A stretch of DNA of 64,000 nucleotides from Phaeodactylum tricornutum CCAP 1055/1. Taxonomy: Eukaryota > Bacillariophyta > Bacillariophyceae > Surirellales > Neidiaceae. Position 1 is the stretch's first letter. Each line of letters starts with the position of its first letter. This document shows, one piece after another, positions 31,001 to 42,343 of this stretch. The notes beneath the pieces were generated by a model. That model was not told the DNA's origin and did not search any database. It was given only the letters and a program-made list of their open reading frames with translations. The translations under genes were made by a program, and so were the position numbers. The DNA lies in contig NC_011687.1 of the NCBI RefSeq assembly GCF_000150955.2, positions 372,001-436,000 on the forward strand. Reading direction: 5' to 3'.

Positions 31001-31800
31001 TGCGGATGAAACAATCTTGTGGCTGGTCGCTACCGAAGCGAAAGCACCGTGCGTGACGGAATCACTTTCCAAAGAGTGGAGATGTCACGCCTTCTTGCTT
31101 CGGATGAAGCAGCGGGGCGAGCAATCCAGGTTCCACTTTCGGAAGGCTCGGTTCCGTCTTGGAAGCAACGTCTGGATTTTATTTCGCGCTTGCGCAGGCT
31201 TGACTGTTAATTGAGAATGCCATCAACCTTGGAATTTTGTTCGCGCCGGGAAGAGAGACACATTGGCGAGAAACGTGCCGATCTTTCTACGTTTCTGTTC
31301 TTCAATATCCCATGAAACGTCACACTATGGAATGAAGATAACAAGAACGACTTGAACTTCCGTCTAATGTAGGCCCTTGTACTCTCGAAAAATAAGGGAA
31401 TCTGAAAAGTGAGAAGTACACCCATCGAACAGTGTAAACCTGGCCCAACCTTGGAAGGATTAACTTGACTGTGAGAGATGACCACCACGCGTCGGTTTTT
31501 GAAATGTCGCTTTGGCCGCCGACTTTTTCCTCTTCCTTCATCCCTCGATGGTGGACGCTTCAGCCCATATCAAACACTTGAGAGAGCGACTTTTACTCGT
31601 AGTCGACCTCACTCTTTCGGAAACCACCATTATGTACATTCATACTCAGGCGGCGTCTCTATAGAAACAGTGGTCGCCCAAGAAATTCGTCTTTTACCGC
31701 AGTAGAAAGTTGGGGGCTTCTGGATACCCTTCACTATCGCCTCGATTCTGGATCGGTCTCCTACAAACATACTTTACCCGAAATCCACTCAATTCGCCGT
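31001..31800. promoter_or_regulatory. Divergent promoter region, Alba gene and Sac1-type phosphatase
   Basis: 800 bp between two start codons pointing apart. No gene seen. It holds the TTGACTGTGAG copy at 31465-31475 and a near-match, TTGACTGTTA, at about 31200. Confidence 0.45.
31465..31475 (+). promoter_or_regulatory. TTGACTGTGAG motif in the Alba/Sac1 divergent region
   Basis: 326 bp before the phosphatase ATG and 465 bp before the Alba ATG on the other side. Confidence 0.35.
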
Positions 31801-34704
31801 ATGCAGTCCACTGTTTCACATAAGACGGAAGTGAGGGAACCCGAAGGATTCGCACGACGTCAGAAGCGACGGCGATGTCGCATCGGTCGCCGGGGTTTGG
31901 CATGGGTCCTGCTACTTTCGGGCTCTGTTTTGTTGCAACATCAAGTGTTACTCGTTGCTTGTAACCAAAACTCGTTCAGCAGCAACAAAAAGGTGGGCAA
32001 GAATGTTCGTGATTATTTCACCAGTCCTCTCCCCTCGTCTGTGGAGCGGAGCGAAGACAAGCGAGTACTGAAACGGCGATTGGCTAACAACGGTGGCTCC
32101 TCGACCGCCTTTACCACCACCAAGCTAACCGGCTACGGTAGCTCCAAGAAGCACCTCGATAGTGGTCCTTCGTCGGAATCTGACGTCGCCACTCTATGGG
32201 TCCGCCCGGTACCAATTCCGTCAGCGGAACAGCACACTCAACTCGGTAAAAATTCGGGACACCAGTCGGCGCTCAAAGTCTTTAGTGCCACACACAACGC
32301 CACTGTACAAATCGGTCCCGACCTACACCTCCAATCCGTGGAGAATGAATCCTTCCAAGCCGTTTTGCAATTAAATGAGACGACCAAGTGGATATCGGTG
32401 GAAGGCTTGTACGGGGCTTACGAACTACCGTCCGGCCATGTGTGGGTATGGATCAAAAAATCTACGCCTGTCTACCACACTGCGCCGACCGGAGGGAACG
32501 ATACGGAGCAGTGGACTCTCCGCAGAATTGATGAGTTACGTTTGCAGCATGTGGCAAATGCGCAACATGTTTTGACCAGGTCACAGCGGCAAGAAGAATA
32601 TAGGCAATTACAATTACTGCGGCAAGCCTTGAAGCATCACGAATGGTATTTTTCCCAGGGCAAAATATTGCCAGATATAACGCGCAGTCTACAGCAAAGT
32701 GTGGAGCTGGCGCAAAAGCATCGCGGCAATCAAAAGCAAGGCGAAGATGTGAACTACACCAGCACAAACGGGAGACATGTTCCGTGGTGGCAGGTTACAG
32801 ATTCAAATACGACGGAAACGTTTCCTGACTCTCGTTTTTTTTGGAACCAAGCTGTACTGGAGCCTTTATTGGATCGACGCCAAGATCCTTGCAGCCAAGT
32901 GTTACTGTCTCACGCCGTTCCTGTAACGTCCGCTTTTTGCGGTGTCCAGACCAATTTGACGACGACGGAGATGAATCACCAGACTTGCTCGTACGATCAA
33001 ATCCTGATAACTCGTCGGAGTCGATTACGGGCGGGCACACGATTTACTAGAAGGGGAGCTGACCAAACTGGTAACGTGGCGAACTATGCCGAAACCGAAC
33101 AAATCGTTGTTCTCCGGCAGCGAGAGATAGACTGTGATACCCAAACGAAGGATGGCAAGGGCAACTCCACAGCGTCAGTTCAACGGTTGGCCGCGCTTTG
33201 CAGTCATGTACAAACACGGGGTAGTATCCCTTTACGGTGGAGTAGTCCTACCGATATCAAAGCCTATCGACCACGCGTCCGAATCGGTACGGATCCATTA
33301 GCCCAAGCGCGTGCCGTCCGGGAGCACTTGGTCGATCAGGGGCGCCGGTACATTCTTCTTCCGGTACGCACAACACCACCAGCGAATCAGCGCTCCAATT
33401 TCACGGCCAATGTGACGACCAAACTGTCAATAGATCGGAAGCACGCTGGTTTGGTCTTGGTGAATTTGATTGATAAAAAGAGTGATCAGGGAAGACTGGG
33501 GAGAGCGATGGATGCCGTCCTTCAGGCTGTGCTCGATGTCTACACGATGCAACCAGATCCAGAGTATCCGTGGTTGCACCGTTCTTTGATAGAGCACGTA
33601 TGGTACGACTTTCATGCGTTAGTCAAGCACGGTCGATGGGATCGTTTGATTACTCTGCTGAATCAGGTCAAGCCAGCATTGAAAGAACAGGGCTATTTTC
33701 GGGGGGTGCCGCAGGAAGACGGAACAATACGAACAGAAAAGCTGCAGACGGGCGTCATTCGAACAAACTGCATGGATTGTTTGGATCGTACAAATGTTGT
33801 GCAGAGTCTCTTCGGGAGGTACGTGTTGTTTCATCAGCTAAAGGAAGATCATACCTCGTCAGCGTCGTTCTTGCCTGAATCTTTCCGGACAGCGTTTCGT
33901 CAAAAGCCCATGACCTTACCGTGGGCCGATGGTGAAATTGCGCACCGTCTACTGTGGGCGGACAATGCCGACGCTATTGCTCGTTTGTACGCGGGCACAC
34001 CGGCTCTCAAGGGCGACTTTACCCGGACGGGCCAGCGCACGAAAAAGGGGGCGTTGGACGATGGGATGAATTCCCTCCAACGCTACTACCTCAATAATTT
34101 TTTGGATGCCGATCGTCAAGAAGGGATGGACCTTGTAACTGGATATCAAGCTTTCAGTCACGTACGCGGAGACGACGATGCGACCGTTCCAGCAGACGTT
34201 CGTCTGTGGCAGCAATCCTTCAGTAGGGGCTCCTCGCTGCACGAAGTTGCTCGACAAATGATGCGGGGGTCGAGATCGAGCGGTGATGTCCTTCAGAGCG
34301 AGAGTGACCGTAATCACGAACGTATCAAGGTCCAGCGTGGACGCAAGTCCAAACGCAAGCGACCATTGGACCTATTGTGGTTGCCGGGCGATTTGCAATC
34401 GCAAGTCCGGAGTCTAGCCGCCAGTTTAGAGTTAGACGGCGACACCACCACTTCCGTGTTGGCAGACATTGATCGTCGGGCATCGTCAGATTTACCGTGG
34501 TGGGTGATAGCGGAGTCGTCCGATGACGATGATGCGAGTCTCACACGAATGGACGCAGTGTTGTTGGACACGGAAACAGCTGCCGGGAACAATGCCGGAT
34601 ATTTGCTCGGGGCTCTCGTGGCCGGGACGCAGGCCCCATTAACTATGGCGACTCTTGTTTTGGGTTTGGTCGGGCTAGTATCCTTTCCTAGAAATGTAGA
34701 TTAA
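31801..34704 (+). CDS. Sac1-type phosphoinositide phosphatase
   Basis: Removes phosphate from phosphoinositides such as PI4P; Sac1 proteins are ER/Golgi membrane enzymes. The decisive motif is the CX5R active site in RTNCMDCLDRTN at about residue 656, followed by VVQSLFGRYVLF. 967 residues from an ATG at 31801. A hydrophobic stretch at about 33-50 after a very basic N-terminus looks like a signal anchor, and one or two hydrophobic segments close the protein (about 925-962), comparable to the C-terminal membrane hairpin of Sac1. The N-terminal Sac region is poorly conserved and holds a long polar insert (about 230-340). Single exon. Confidence 0.85.
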   Translation: MQSTVSHKTEVREPEGFARRQKRRRCRIGRRGLAWVLLLSGSVLLQHQVLLVACNQNSFSSNKKVGKNVRDYFTSPLPSSVERSEDKRVLKRRLANNGGSSTAFTTTKLTGYGSSKKHLDSGPSSESDVATLWVRPVPIPSAEQHTQLGKNSGHQSALKVFSATHNATVQIGPDLHLQSVENESFQAVLQLNETTKWISVEGLYGAYELPSGHVWVWIKKSTPVYHTAPTGGNDTEQWTLRRIDELRLQHVANAQHVLTRSQRQEEYRQLQLLRQALKHHEWYFSQGKILPDITRSLQQSVELAQKHRGNQKQGEDVNYTSTNGRHVPWWQVTDSNTTETFPDSRFFWNQAVLEPLLDRRQDPCSQVLLSHAVPVTSAFCGVQTNLTTTEMNHQTCSYDQILITRRSRLRAGTRFTRRGADQTGNVANYAETEQIVVLRQREIDCDTQTKDGKGNSTASVQRLAALCSHVQTRGSIPLRWSSPTDIKAYRPRVRIGTDPLAQARAVREHLVDQGRRYILLPVRTTPPANQRSNFTANVTTKLSIDRKHAGLVLVNLIDKKSDQGRLGRAMDAVLQAVLDVYTMQPDPEYPWLHRSLIEHVWYDFHALVKHGRWDRLITLLNQVKPALKEQGYFRGVPQEDGTIRTEKLQTGVIRTNCMDCLDRTNVVQSLFGRYVLFHQLKEDHTSSASFLPESFRTAFRQKPMTLPWADGEIAHRLLWADNADAIARLYAGTPALKGDFTRTGQRTKKGALDDGMNSLQRYYLNNFLDADRQEGMDLVTGYQAFSHVRGDDDATVPADVRLWQQSFSRGSSLHEVARQMMRGSRSSGDVLQSESDRNHERIKVQRGRKSKRKRPLDLLWLPGDLQSQVRSLAASLELDGDTTTSVLADIDRRASSDLPWWVIAESSDDDDASLTRMDAVLLDTETAAGNNAGYLLGALVAGTQAPLTMATLVLGLVGLVSFPRNVD

Positions 34705-34828
34705 ATACCACGATCACAGGCTGGTACGGTAAGTGTCCCTACTAGGCCTACACAAATATGCTGGTGCTGCATACAGAATCCTACGGGTTTCTTCCGTTGA
34801 CTTTCTCGTCTCCGTGGCAACCAGGCCG

Positions 34829-35680
34829 CTACATAGATAGATGAATGCCTTGCTCTACCTTGAGTGTGGTATACTTATCCGTACTGGCTCGTCCAAAGGC
34901 TTCCAGGTGTCCCATAATCGGGCATTGTCTTCCGCAGGTACTCTCGTTGAATTCCACGTTGGAGGCGGTCCCCAGATACTTCTGGGTATCAATGTGAAAA
35001 AAGCGTACGGCTTCGTCCCTTTTCCAGTAGTGCCCTGCACACTCGACCATCCAGTTATCGCCCCCATCTCCATTCCCGTCGCCTTTTCCGTAGGCGGATA
35101 CTTCCTGTTGTTGTGAAAGGACGGATTTGACGCCGTGCGAGTGCAGGTTCTTGAGCGTGTCCGTGTGCGTGAGGCGGAACATGGAGCCGCACGGTACGGG
35201 TTGGGCCAATTGGCACGAGGCAGCGTCGCCCTTATCGGTGTACTCGGACGGTCCTCCGTGATGGGCGGGTCGGAGCCACCAGAGCGTATTCTGTGTCCCC
35301 GGATCCGCGACAAAGGTGACGAGCTGCTGGCCGCTTCCGGAATTGAGATTCTTGGGCTCCGAATTCAAATAGTAACCGGTGTCGACGTGGGATATTTTGA
35401 TGACTGAACCACACGTGACCAACTCGTCATCTGTAACGAGGAGACGCTGTGAGTGAAGGTTTCTCTGACAGAATTTTCAACGAAAGCTCGCGAGATAACC
35501 GCAACGATGACCACGTAACGAGAGCGTTTTGCCCGGCTCGAGAATTTCGACGAAATTCCATCCTTTCCTATTCATCCGTTCTATAAATGTCTTACCCTTG
35601 CAAACGACACCCTCTAGAAAGAGACATGCGTAGAAAAGGAACGCTGAAGTCAGCAAGGATTGTCGTCCGAGCCTCGTCAT
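34829..35680 (-). CDS. SDF2-like MIR-domain protein of the ER, two exons
   Basis: Soluble ER-lumen protein of the stromal cell-derived factor 2 family, linked in plants and animals to ER quality control and O-mannosylation partners. Exon 1 is 35596-35680, intron 35431-35595 (165 bp, GTAAGA...TTACAG), exon 2 34829-35430; the junction is phase 1 and rebuilds a GAT codon, giving 228 residues. Exon 1 is a signal peptide (RQSLLTSAFLFYACLFLEG). Exon 2 is three MIR repeats: VTCGSVIKISH..GSGQQLVTF, PCGSMFRLTHTDT..LHSHG..QQEVSAYG and a third from YWKRDEAVRFFHIDT. No HDEL-type retention signal is seen at the C-terminus (ends HLSM). Confidence 0.88.
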
Positions 35681-35974
35681 GGTCAACACCGCTTGCAATG
35701 CGGAAATGCGAAAGGGTCTTTCTGACAGTTTGCTAGAGAGTCCACATACCGTTTCGCGTAGCCGAAAGTGGTGGATCGATTCCACGAGGCATTGTTGCAT
35801 TGGTCGATCTCTCGAAGTGTGTTAAGGCTGGGGTTTAGATGTATATGCAAATCGAGAGTTTCTCTCCCTTCCGTGAATCGACACCGAAACATGACTGTAT
35901 CGTCTTTGGGGGGAACGTTGGAATTTGACTTACTGTTAGGAGTATTCTGGAAGCGACATAGTCGTTGTCGGACC
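35681..35974. promoter_or_regulatory. Shared 294-bp divergent promoter, SDF2-like and sulfotransferase-like genes
   Basis: The two ATGs are 294 bp apart and point away from each other. No gene seen. The plus-strand open frame reaching back to 35768 starts at a GTG and is read here as untranslated. Confidence 0.5.
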
Positions 35975-37357
35975 ATGGTATTGCCGGAACGGCGTCAGCA
36001 TCCAATACGGCGACGAAGTCTCCTTCGAGCAACGCATTTCCTGTGTCATCCCTTCCGGATTATATTCACTGCTCTCTGGTGTTTTTACGTCTTTTACTGC
36101 TTCCGTTATGGCGATGTCAGCAACGGTAACGGCGCCTACGCCCCTCCAATTCACGAGAATCAAGGCGGGAACCATACCGGAGCAAGCAATCCACACTATT
36201 CCAGTACTGTCATCGACGGTAAACGGAATGATTTCGTCTCACCGCAGTATGATAGATCCGTCGAGACGGTGGCCTTCAACACCACACAACAGTACATTAA
36301 GTACAACAAACGTGGTCGAGCCGTGGTCAAGGCCATTACGCGGGTGCGCCTGGAAGATCTTACCGATTTGCCGGAATCGCTCTTGGCGAAAGCGAATGCG
36401 ACCAGTCCCGCTCTCCCAGATCCCAATCGCGCGGACAAGGAACCGATTCTGCGCATGCTCCGCCAAGCCGGAATCACCGACGTGGATCCCCGCGTGATAA
36501 CGCTCTTGCCCTCGTGGCGGGACGTGACGGACTTGTACGGCGATGACGTCCCCATTGTTGGTCTGGATGAGGCGTCTTGTCGGTGGTTCCGTGACACTGT
36601 CCCCCTCCGTGACGCATACCTCGGCGCCGCCGGACTCTTCAACACGGGAACCAACGCGTTGACGTACTACCTCCGCGCGAACCTTCTCCTACCCTTCCGG
36701 GGCGAGGCACCGATTCATCGGGACGGGAAGGATTCCAATCGACAAGGAATTCTGACGCAAGTGCCCTGGGACAAACACTGGTTTGCTCGACTGCGGAATC
36801 ATCATACGGTGGATCTGTACGCCAATGTGACGAAAGCACACGTTTTGCCGATTGTCATGATTCGGGACCCGCTCTCCTGGAGTCAGTCCATGTGTCAGCA
36901 ACCGTATCTGGTCCGCTGGCGAGGTCGGACGGTACACTGTCCCGATTGGCGAGAACCCGTGCTCATTCCACACATGACTGGTGGACACCATTGGGACAGT
37001 CTCTGGCATCTCTGGAACGACTGGTACCGGGATTATTGGCAACACGAAAATCCCCGACTCATCGTTCGGTTCGAAGACTTGTTGTGGCGACCACAGCAAG
37101 TCCTACGGGCAATTCAATCTTGTGTGGGGGCGACGTGGACTACTCCCGGTACTTTTTACTACGTCGTCGACCGGAGCAAATGGGAACACGTCAAAACATT
37201 CCGGGCTCAGTCCAATATGGTGTCAGCCATGATCAAGCACGGCACGCCATCGCAGCGCGTCCGGAATCTGTCTTTGGAGGAATTGGAACAAGCCAGGCAG
37301 ATTCTGGATCCACAGATCATGGAATTGTTTGGCTATTCGGTGCCAAAACCAAGTTGA
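35975..37357 (+). CDS. Sulfotransferase-like type II membrane protein
   Basis: Probable Golgi sulfotransferase, moving sulfate from PAPS to a sugar or protein acceptor. From the ATG at 35975 it has 460 residues: a basic N-terminus, one membrane anchor (about 27-44), a stem, then a catalytic region. A 5'-phosphosulfate-binding-like loop is seen as GLFNTGTNALTYYL (about 218-231) and a 3'-phosphate-binding-like motif as MIRDPLSWSQSMC (about 295-307). A late RFEDLLWRP box also fits sulfotransferases. The subfamily is not recognised and the loops are divergent, so the reaction is inferred. Confidence 0.68.
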   Translation: MVLPERRQHPIRRRSLLRATHFLCHPFRIIFTALWCFYVFYCFRYGDVSNGNGAYAPPIHENQGGNHTGASNPHYSSTVIDGKRNDFVSPQYDRSVETVAFNTTQQYIKYNKRGRAVVKAITRVRLEDLTDLPESLLAKANATSPALPDPNRADKEPILRMLRQAGITDVDPRVITLLPSWRDVTDLYGDDVPIVGLDEASCRWFRDTVPLRDAYLGAAGLFNTGTNALTYYLRANLLLPFRGEAPIHRDGKDSNRQGILTQVPWDKHWFARLRNHHTVDLYANVTKAHVLPIVMIRDPLSWSQSMCQQPYLVRWRGRTVHCPDWREPVLIPHMTGGHHWDSLWHLWNDWYRDYWQHENPRLIVRFEDLLWRPQQVLRAIQSCVGATWTTPGTFYYVVDRSKWEHVKTFRAQSNMVSAMIKHGTPSQRVRNLSLEELEQARQILDPQIMELFGYSVPKPS

Positions 37358-37445
37358 ACTGCTAGTACAAATAAAAAGGATATCCACTACGCACAATCCC
37401 ATATATTTACTCAATTAGAAATGATGTAATTCAACGCTCCGTAGC

Positions 37446-39910
37446 CTAAACGAAACGACGCTTGTCCGATCCTGGCTTGGTATCATCCAGTCTAACGTCT
37501 TCCAATCCCGTTTCCGTCCCTTGTTCCATATTCATATCGCCAGTGCCGTCACTGTGGGTTCCGTCACGACGGTACGGCATGGGACCACGTTCTTCCTGAT
37601 CCGGGTCCAACGCTGGCATACCGTACAGCTTACCAGTTTCGCCTGTAGTGGTATCGAGCTCGCCATCTTCAATATCCACCGTGGCGGCCACCTCGAGCGA
37701 CAGATTGGCCAGCGGTTGGATAATGTTTCGTTTCAAGACCGCTTGCATGATAATGGTCCCCACCAAGGGGAAAAATCCGAGGACACCCTGAGCCGGGGCC
37801 TCTTTGATTCCCATGTACGCAATGAAGATAACTTCACCCATGTACAAACAGGCAATCAAAAAGCCGAAAAGTTTCTGCCAGGTAGCGTCACCACCGCCTT
37901 CAAACTCTTGGGCATACACGTGTAGGCATTGATGCTTCATGACCAAGTAGCTGCCGGCAAAATAGATCAAACCAAAGACCTCCATGAGTGGGACGATCGG
38001 CATGTAAAGGACTACGACGAGAAACATAAAAACCACGGGTGGGACCTTCTGTCCCCATTCAAGCGAGGGTGGCTCTTTTCCTTGGTCCAACTGCCGCTGT
38101 GTACGCATCGCCTCGGGTTGAATCATCTGCATGATCAGTTTGATTCCATAGGTAGGAAGCATGGAGAGCTCCATTCCAAAGGAACCAAAGGACGAGACAA
38201 GCATCATGTTGACGAAGAAGACGGAGGCCCCTGGCAAGGCTGACGCGATAATGTCAACGATGGCACTGATGTTGAAATCGGAAATCAAGGCATCAATTTG
38301 ATTGAAGACGCTCCCTCCAATCAAAATCAACCACAAGTTTCTGAAAAGCAATGAAAGGGAGACAGTTGAAAAATGTGAGAGGAAGTCGATACTCAACGAG
38401 CTTCGACTTGAGAACGCACTGCATTTACTTACGCAAATTGAAACAATTGATGCCAGTAGAGCGCGTAGGCGTCAACTTCAGCCATACTCTTGTAACGAAC
38501 GAATTGCTTCGCTGCTGCAACAATCGCCATATACAGGACCGCCATGAGGATGGCGAGAGCAATGACAGGCAACAAACCACTGACTAAACCATACCAAAAG
38601 GCGTCGGGGTTTGCCGAGTCCACACCGATTGACTCCAAAATGGAGTTGAGATTGGCAATGCTTGTGACAAACGAAACGGGGGCTGCCCAAAAGAGAATCC
38701 CAGCTAACCACAAAGCAGCGGCTTGGACTTGCAGAATTTTTTGCTGCGGTAGAGGTACAGAAATGTTCTTCCACAGAACGCCTTTGGGGTCGGGAGCGGG
38801 AAAGATGATCATGCTGTCAGGGTTGCCGGTCAGCTCACACTGTACCGCTGCTTGCTTGGTGCGAAGATTGGAAAAGGTTACAAATGCCGTTGAAGTATCG
38901 GCCTTGCCACTGTGCTGATCCTCAGCGGAAAAGCTAGTCTCAATATTTCCATCGTCTACGTCAACCCTCTTGGAGCTTGTTGCTTTTCCAGCCTCGGACG
39001 AATCGAACATGGAACGTTCCATATCAATGGCTTCGTTCAAACGGTCAATTTCAATCTTGTAGTGTTCGATCGCGTCGGTGGGTGAGCCTCCGCAAAGACC
39101 CATGGTGGCACCAACCTTTACCTTCGGGCGTGGCTTGTTGGGCTTGCCGTGGGTGAAGGCAACGGCCGATTCCAACTTTTCAATAGTAACTTGTCTCTCA
39201 TCAATCAAGGCTTGTAATTTGTCCGTTTTCCAAAAGACCGTAGCTTGCTCTACGGATCCCGGAAAGAGTCTCTCGAAATAATCCAAGAGAGCTTGGTCGG
39301 TTCGGTAGGCCGGAGGGATTTGCTCCACTCGTACGGCGTAGCGGTATCCTTTGGGCATATCGACATCTCCTCGGGCTAGGAATTCGTAGCGATTGTGCGC
39401 GTACAGGACCCATTCGTTCCACAGCTCGTACAAGACAAAACCCACGAAGATCCACCAGGCAATCAAGCTGGCCCAGAGTCGCTTGGAATCCGCCGAAACC
39501 CTCGCCAAGGTGAGTTGATTAAATTGTTGCGTGCTCCTACCCCGCTCTTCGCCCGTGGCGTAGGTTGGGATGAGTACGAGCGCCAGCACGCATCCCATGG
39601 TGCAGATCCGGGCTCCCAAGCGCAAAAAGCGCAGAAACATGTAGGAATCCAACCCCACGCAGCGCAAAGTTTCTTCCTGCGAGACATTCCACGCAGCCTT
39701 ATACCAGGATCCAGCAAACGGAGGCGGGGAGCGATGTTGTCGCGTGTGTTGCCGGGGTTCGTACAAATCGTACTGTTCCGCCGGAGCGTCCTTGCCGCGC
39801 CGGTAGCGGAAGAAGCTGTAAAAGACGAGCCCTTGGACGAAACTTACCAGGCCTGTCACCCAGATACCCGACCAGGAAATGACTACTTCCGTGCTCGAAC
39901 TTTCGTCCAT
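37446..39910 (-). CDS. OSCA/CSC1-like (TMEM63, DUF221) mechanosensitive channel, two exons
   Basis: Osmotic- or stretch-gated cation channel family of plasma or organelle membranes. Exon 1 is 38433-39910, intron 38341-38432 (92 bp, GTAAGT...TTTCAG), exon 2 37446-38340; the phase 2 junction rebuilds an Ala codon and gives 790 residues. Exon 1 holds the first membrane helix after MDESSST, the conserved WNVSQEETLRCVGLDSYMFLRF segment, two more helices, the long cytosolic RNA-recognition-like domain, and AFVTFSNLRTKQAA before the core. The helical core continues across the splice site through FVNMMLVSSFGSFGMELSML to a string of hydrophobic helices. The C-terminal tail is acidic. The splice site lies within the core helices, so both exons are needed. 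Confidence 0.9.
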
Positions 39911-40709
39911 GATGATGCTGTGGAGATGCAAGGATATTCCGGAGAATGATAGCAGGGGGGATGCTGTCTTGAGTCTTCGAATGAGACGAAATCGACTGTT
40001 CGTTTTGTACGGAAATCGATTCTAGGATGTCCCGTCCACGGTACTGGACGGAACAGCAATATCCGTCGAAGGTTTCCGGATAGGCGAAACTGGACAATAA
40101 ACAATCCGGTCCCGCATCATGACTGAAGGGTATGGGCTCCATAATAATCAAAAAGGCATATACGAAAGGAGGCAATGTAGAATCGGTACGGTACTGGAAC
40201 CATACAAAACCTGTTCAACGGCTGTTTGTGGGATTATCAGCTGGCTGAGCAGGATATGAACGGGATTTTGGAGAACACCTTCGACGGAGTCTCGAATCTT
40301 CTTTGGGCAATATCGCCAATACCGTTAGCTTGACTGTGAGGCTTGGCCAATGCTTGAATCGGTGACATTCAATAAAGGTCGACTATGTAAAGACATACCC
40401 GCAACGTTCTGGAGATATAATGCTAGTACACAGGTAAAGTCTTACTTTCGCAAAGCTACCATACTTCCTCCGGACCCGGAATCAGAATAAATTTGAACGC
40501 ACTAACACACCCGCTCCAAGCGCATGTTTACGTTCTCGCCTCGTCTTGCGTTTTCGAGGCCAACCCACATATTCCAAGGAATGTTGAGTAGAGGAAGGCC
40601 ACCACTGGTCACAAAATATCAAGCAAGGTCGATTACCGCAAATAGATATAGCAATCTCCAAAAACCAGCGTTGCCTACACTTTATGTTGATCTCGTCCAA
40701 ATTTCGGGA
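39911..40709. promoter_or_regulatory. 5' flank of the OSCA-like gene and 3' flank of the HIT gene
   Basis: 800 bp with no gene seen; contains the TTGACTGTGAG copy at 40330-40340. Confidence 0.4.
40330..40340 (+). promoter_or_regulatory. TTGACTGTGAG motif, 420 bp upstream of the OSCA-like ATG
   Basis: Full 11-base match on the plus strand, opposite to the downstream gene. Confidence 0.35.
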
Positions 40710-41501
40710 CTAAGTAGACTTGGTCGACGGGCGAGGATTGCGGTACGGCACCGCAGCTTCGCCCTGCTCTAGCCTACGTATGACCGTATCCACATCGGTA
40801 CACCATCGTGTGCGCACATTGTACTTGACGAACCGAAACAGCATTTGCATTCGCGAGGCGGGCGCCAATACGTGTAAATGAATGTGATCGACACTGTTAA
40901 AAGGCGGAATATGAAAGCAGAGGATATAATCCTTCTTGGAAAGCGCCTCTGGGTATCGCTCCCGGATAAGCTCGTAGGCCATGTCGCGCATAGATCTGAC
41001 CAAGTTCAAATCAGAGAGCTCAAGATCAAAGACGCTGCCGATAAAGCGTTTGGAAATTATAAGTGCGTGTAACGGAGCTTGCGGATGAGCATCTTCGAAA
41101 GCGAACAGATCATTACTTTCAGCAAAGGTTGAGGCCGGGAGTTCGCCATTGAGAATTCTCCCAAAGACCGAAGTATTGTCTCCGTAATGCACGTCTTGGG
41201 GAGGTGTGTGATACTCGCGCACTTTTGCCGGCGCCGATAACGTTTGCTCCGGAAGTGGAGTCAAAGATTTTCGGCTGATTGCAAATAGCGTAAACATAGC
41301 TAGAGCGGAAGGTAAAATTCGCGACAAAAGCATCCGTCGCCAACAAGATGACCGTCTGACGTTTCCACGAGTGGTTACGCGCTTCGGCCCAGGTACGGAG
41401 TGGCTCGACAGCACCAAAGGTGCCACCTTCGGGGGTGGTTCGATGAATCGGATTGTTACGCTCAAAGACAACAGTATGGCTTTGGAGTAGACGAAGGTCA
41501 T
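40710..41501 (-). CDS. HIT (histidine triad) family protein with hydrophobic N-terminus
   Basis: Nucleotide hydrolase or transferase of the HIT superfamily. The domain starts near SVFGRILNGELPAS (about 112-125), with the catalytic triad in VDHIHLHVLAPA (about 214-225), where the HxHxH pattern is complete. HINT-like proteins hydrolyse nucleotide phosphoramidates; the exact substrate is open. Start is an ATG at 41501 (263 residues); a second ATG at 41333 would give MLLSRILPSALAMFTLFAI, a likely signal or anchor segment, and may be the true start. A targeting role for the N-terminus is inferred from composition only. Confidence 0.82.
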   Translation of the reverse strand: MTFVYSKAILLSLSVTIRFIEPPPKVAPLVLSSHSVPGPKRVTTRGNVRRSSCWRRMLLSRILPSALAMFTLFAISRKSLTPLPEQTLSAPAKVREYHTPPQDVHYGDNTSVFGRILNGELPASTFAESNDLFAFEDAHPQAPLHALIISKRFIGSVFDLELSDLNLVRSMRDMAYELIRERYPEALSKKDYILCFHIPPFNSVDHIHLHVLAPASRMQMLFRFVKYNVRTRWCTDVDTVIRRLEQGEAAVPYRNPRPSTKST

Positions 41502-42343
41502 ATATTTATGTCAATGGTTTTCATCGTGGTCCCCAAGTTTACTGCTCATATGGGTGGAGGAAGCGCTCGGTGCTTAAATTTTACATTATAGGAATCTTCG
41601 TCATGACACGTCACGTCGAGCGATAAAAACGTCACACCCATCGAGCACCACGGTGGAAAAGTTGTTAGAACTATAGTATAGCTAGCGGGCATATTACCCG
41701 ACCGCTACTATTAAACGTAATAAATCCAAATAGAACAATGCACCGGAATTCGAGGAGATGTCTACTCCTATATTCATTGTAGTTTTGGCGCTCTTCAAGC
41801 CATTTTAGGAGTACACATTTGCCAATTATTTGAGACGCAGTACCATTGACTGTGAGCAACCATATCTACCGAAACCTAAGAAGCTGAGACTGAAGCCAAT
41901 GTGCATGCTAGTGGTCATTGTTGGGGAACCACCTTCCAATGGTTAAGTTCCACAGCCAATCTCTCCTTACAGTCATTATCCCTACATTATGACTGGAATT
42001 CCTCAATGTAGCTTAATCAACTAACCTTATAATTTTAGGATCTACACAAACCAAAAGGTCGGTTTCTCTAGGATAGTTGGTCCCAATACAATCTATCGGA
42101 CCAACTCACTCCCTTGAGAGTTCTTCCCCTTCCTTAACGCAAGGCTCCGCCTAAGTCTTTTACGGCAGGCGCGGACGCTTTCGCGACAGTCATGTCAAAG
42201 GTCAAGTATCTCCTGGCTTCTGAAGACAGCACGAGGTGATCAAGACTCGTCTGGCTTCTAACGAAGAGATACAAACTAACAAATATGGTTTTCACACAAT
42301 TGTTGTTAAGATTTATAAACTCTAGACTAAAGAGCTAATCTGT
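41502..42343. other. Intergenic, 5' flank of the HIT gene
   Basis: No supported gene. Contains TTGACTGTGAG at 41846-41856. Confidence 0.4.
41846..41856 (+). promoter_or_regulatory. TTGACTGTGAG motif, 345 bp upstream of the HIT ATG
   Basis: Full 11-base match on the plus strand. Confidence 0.35.
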
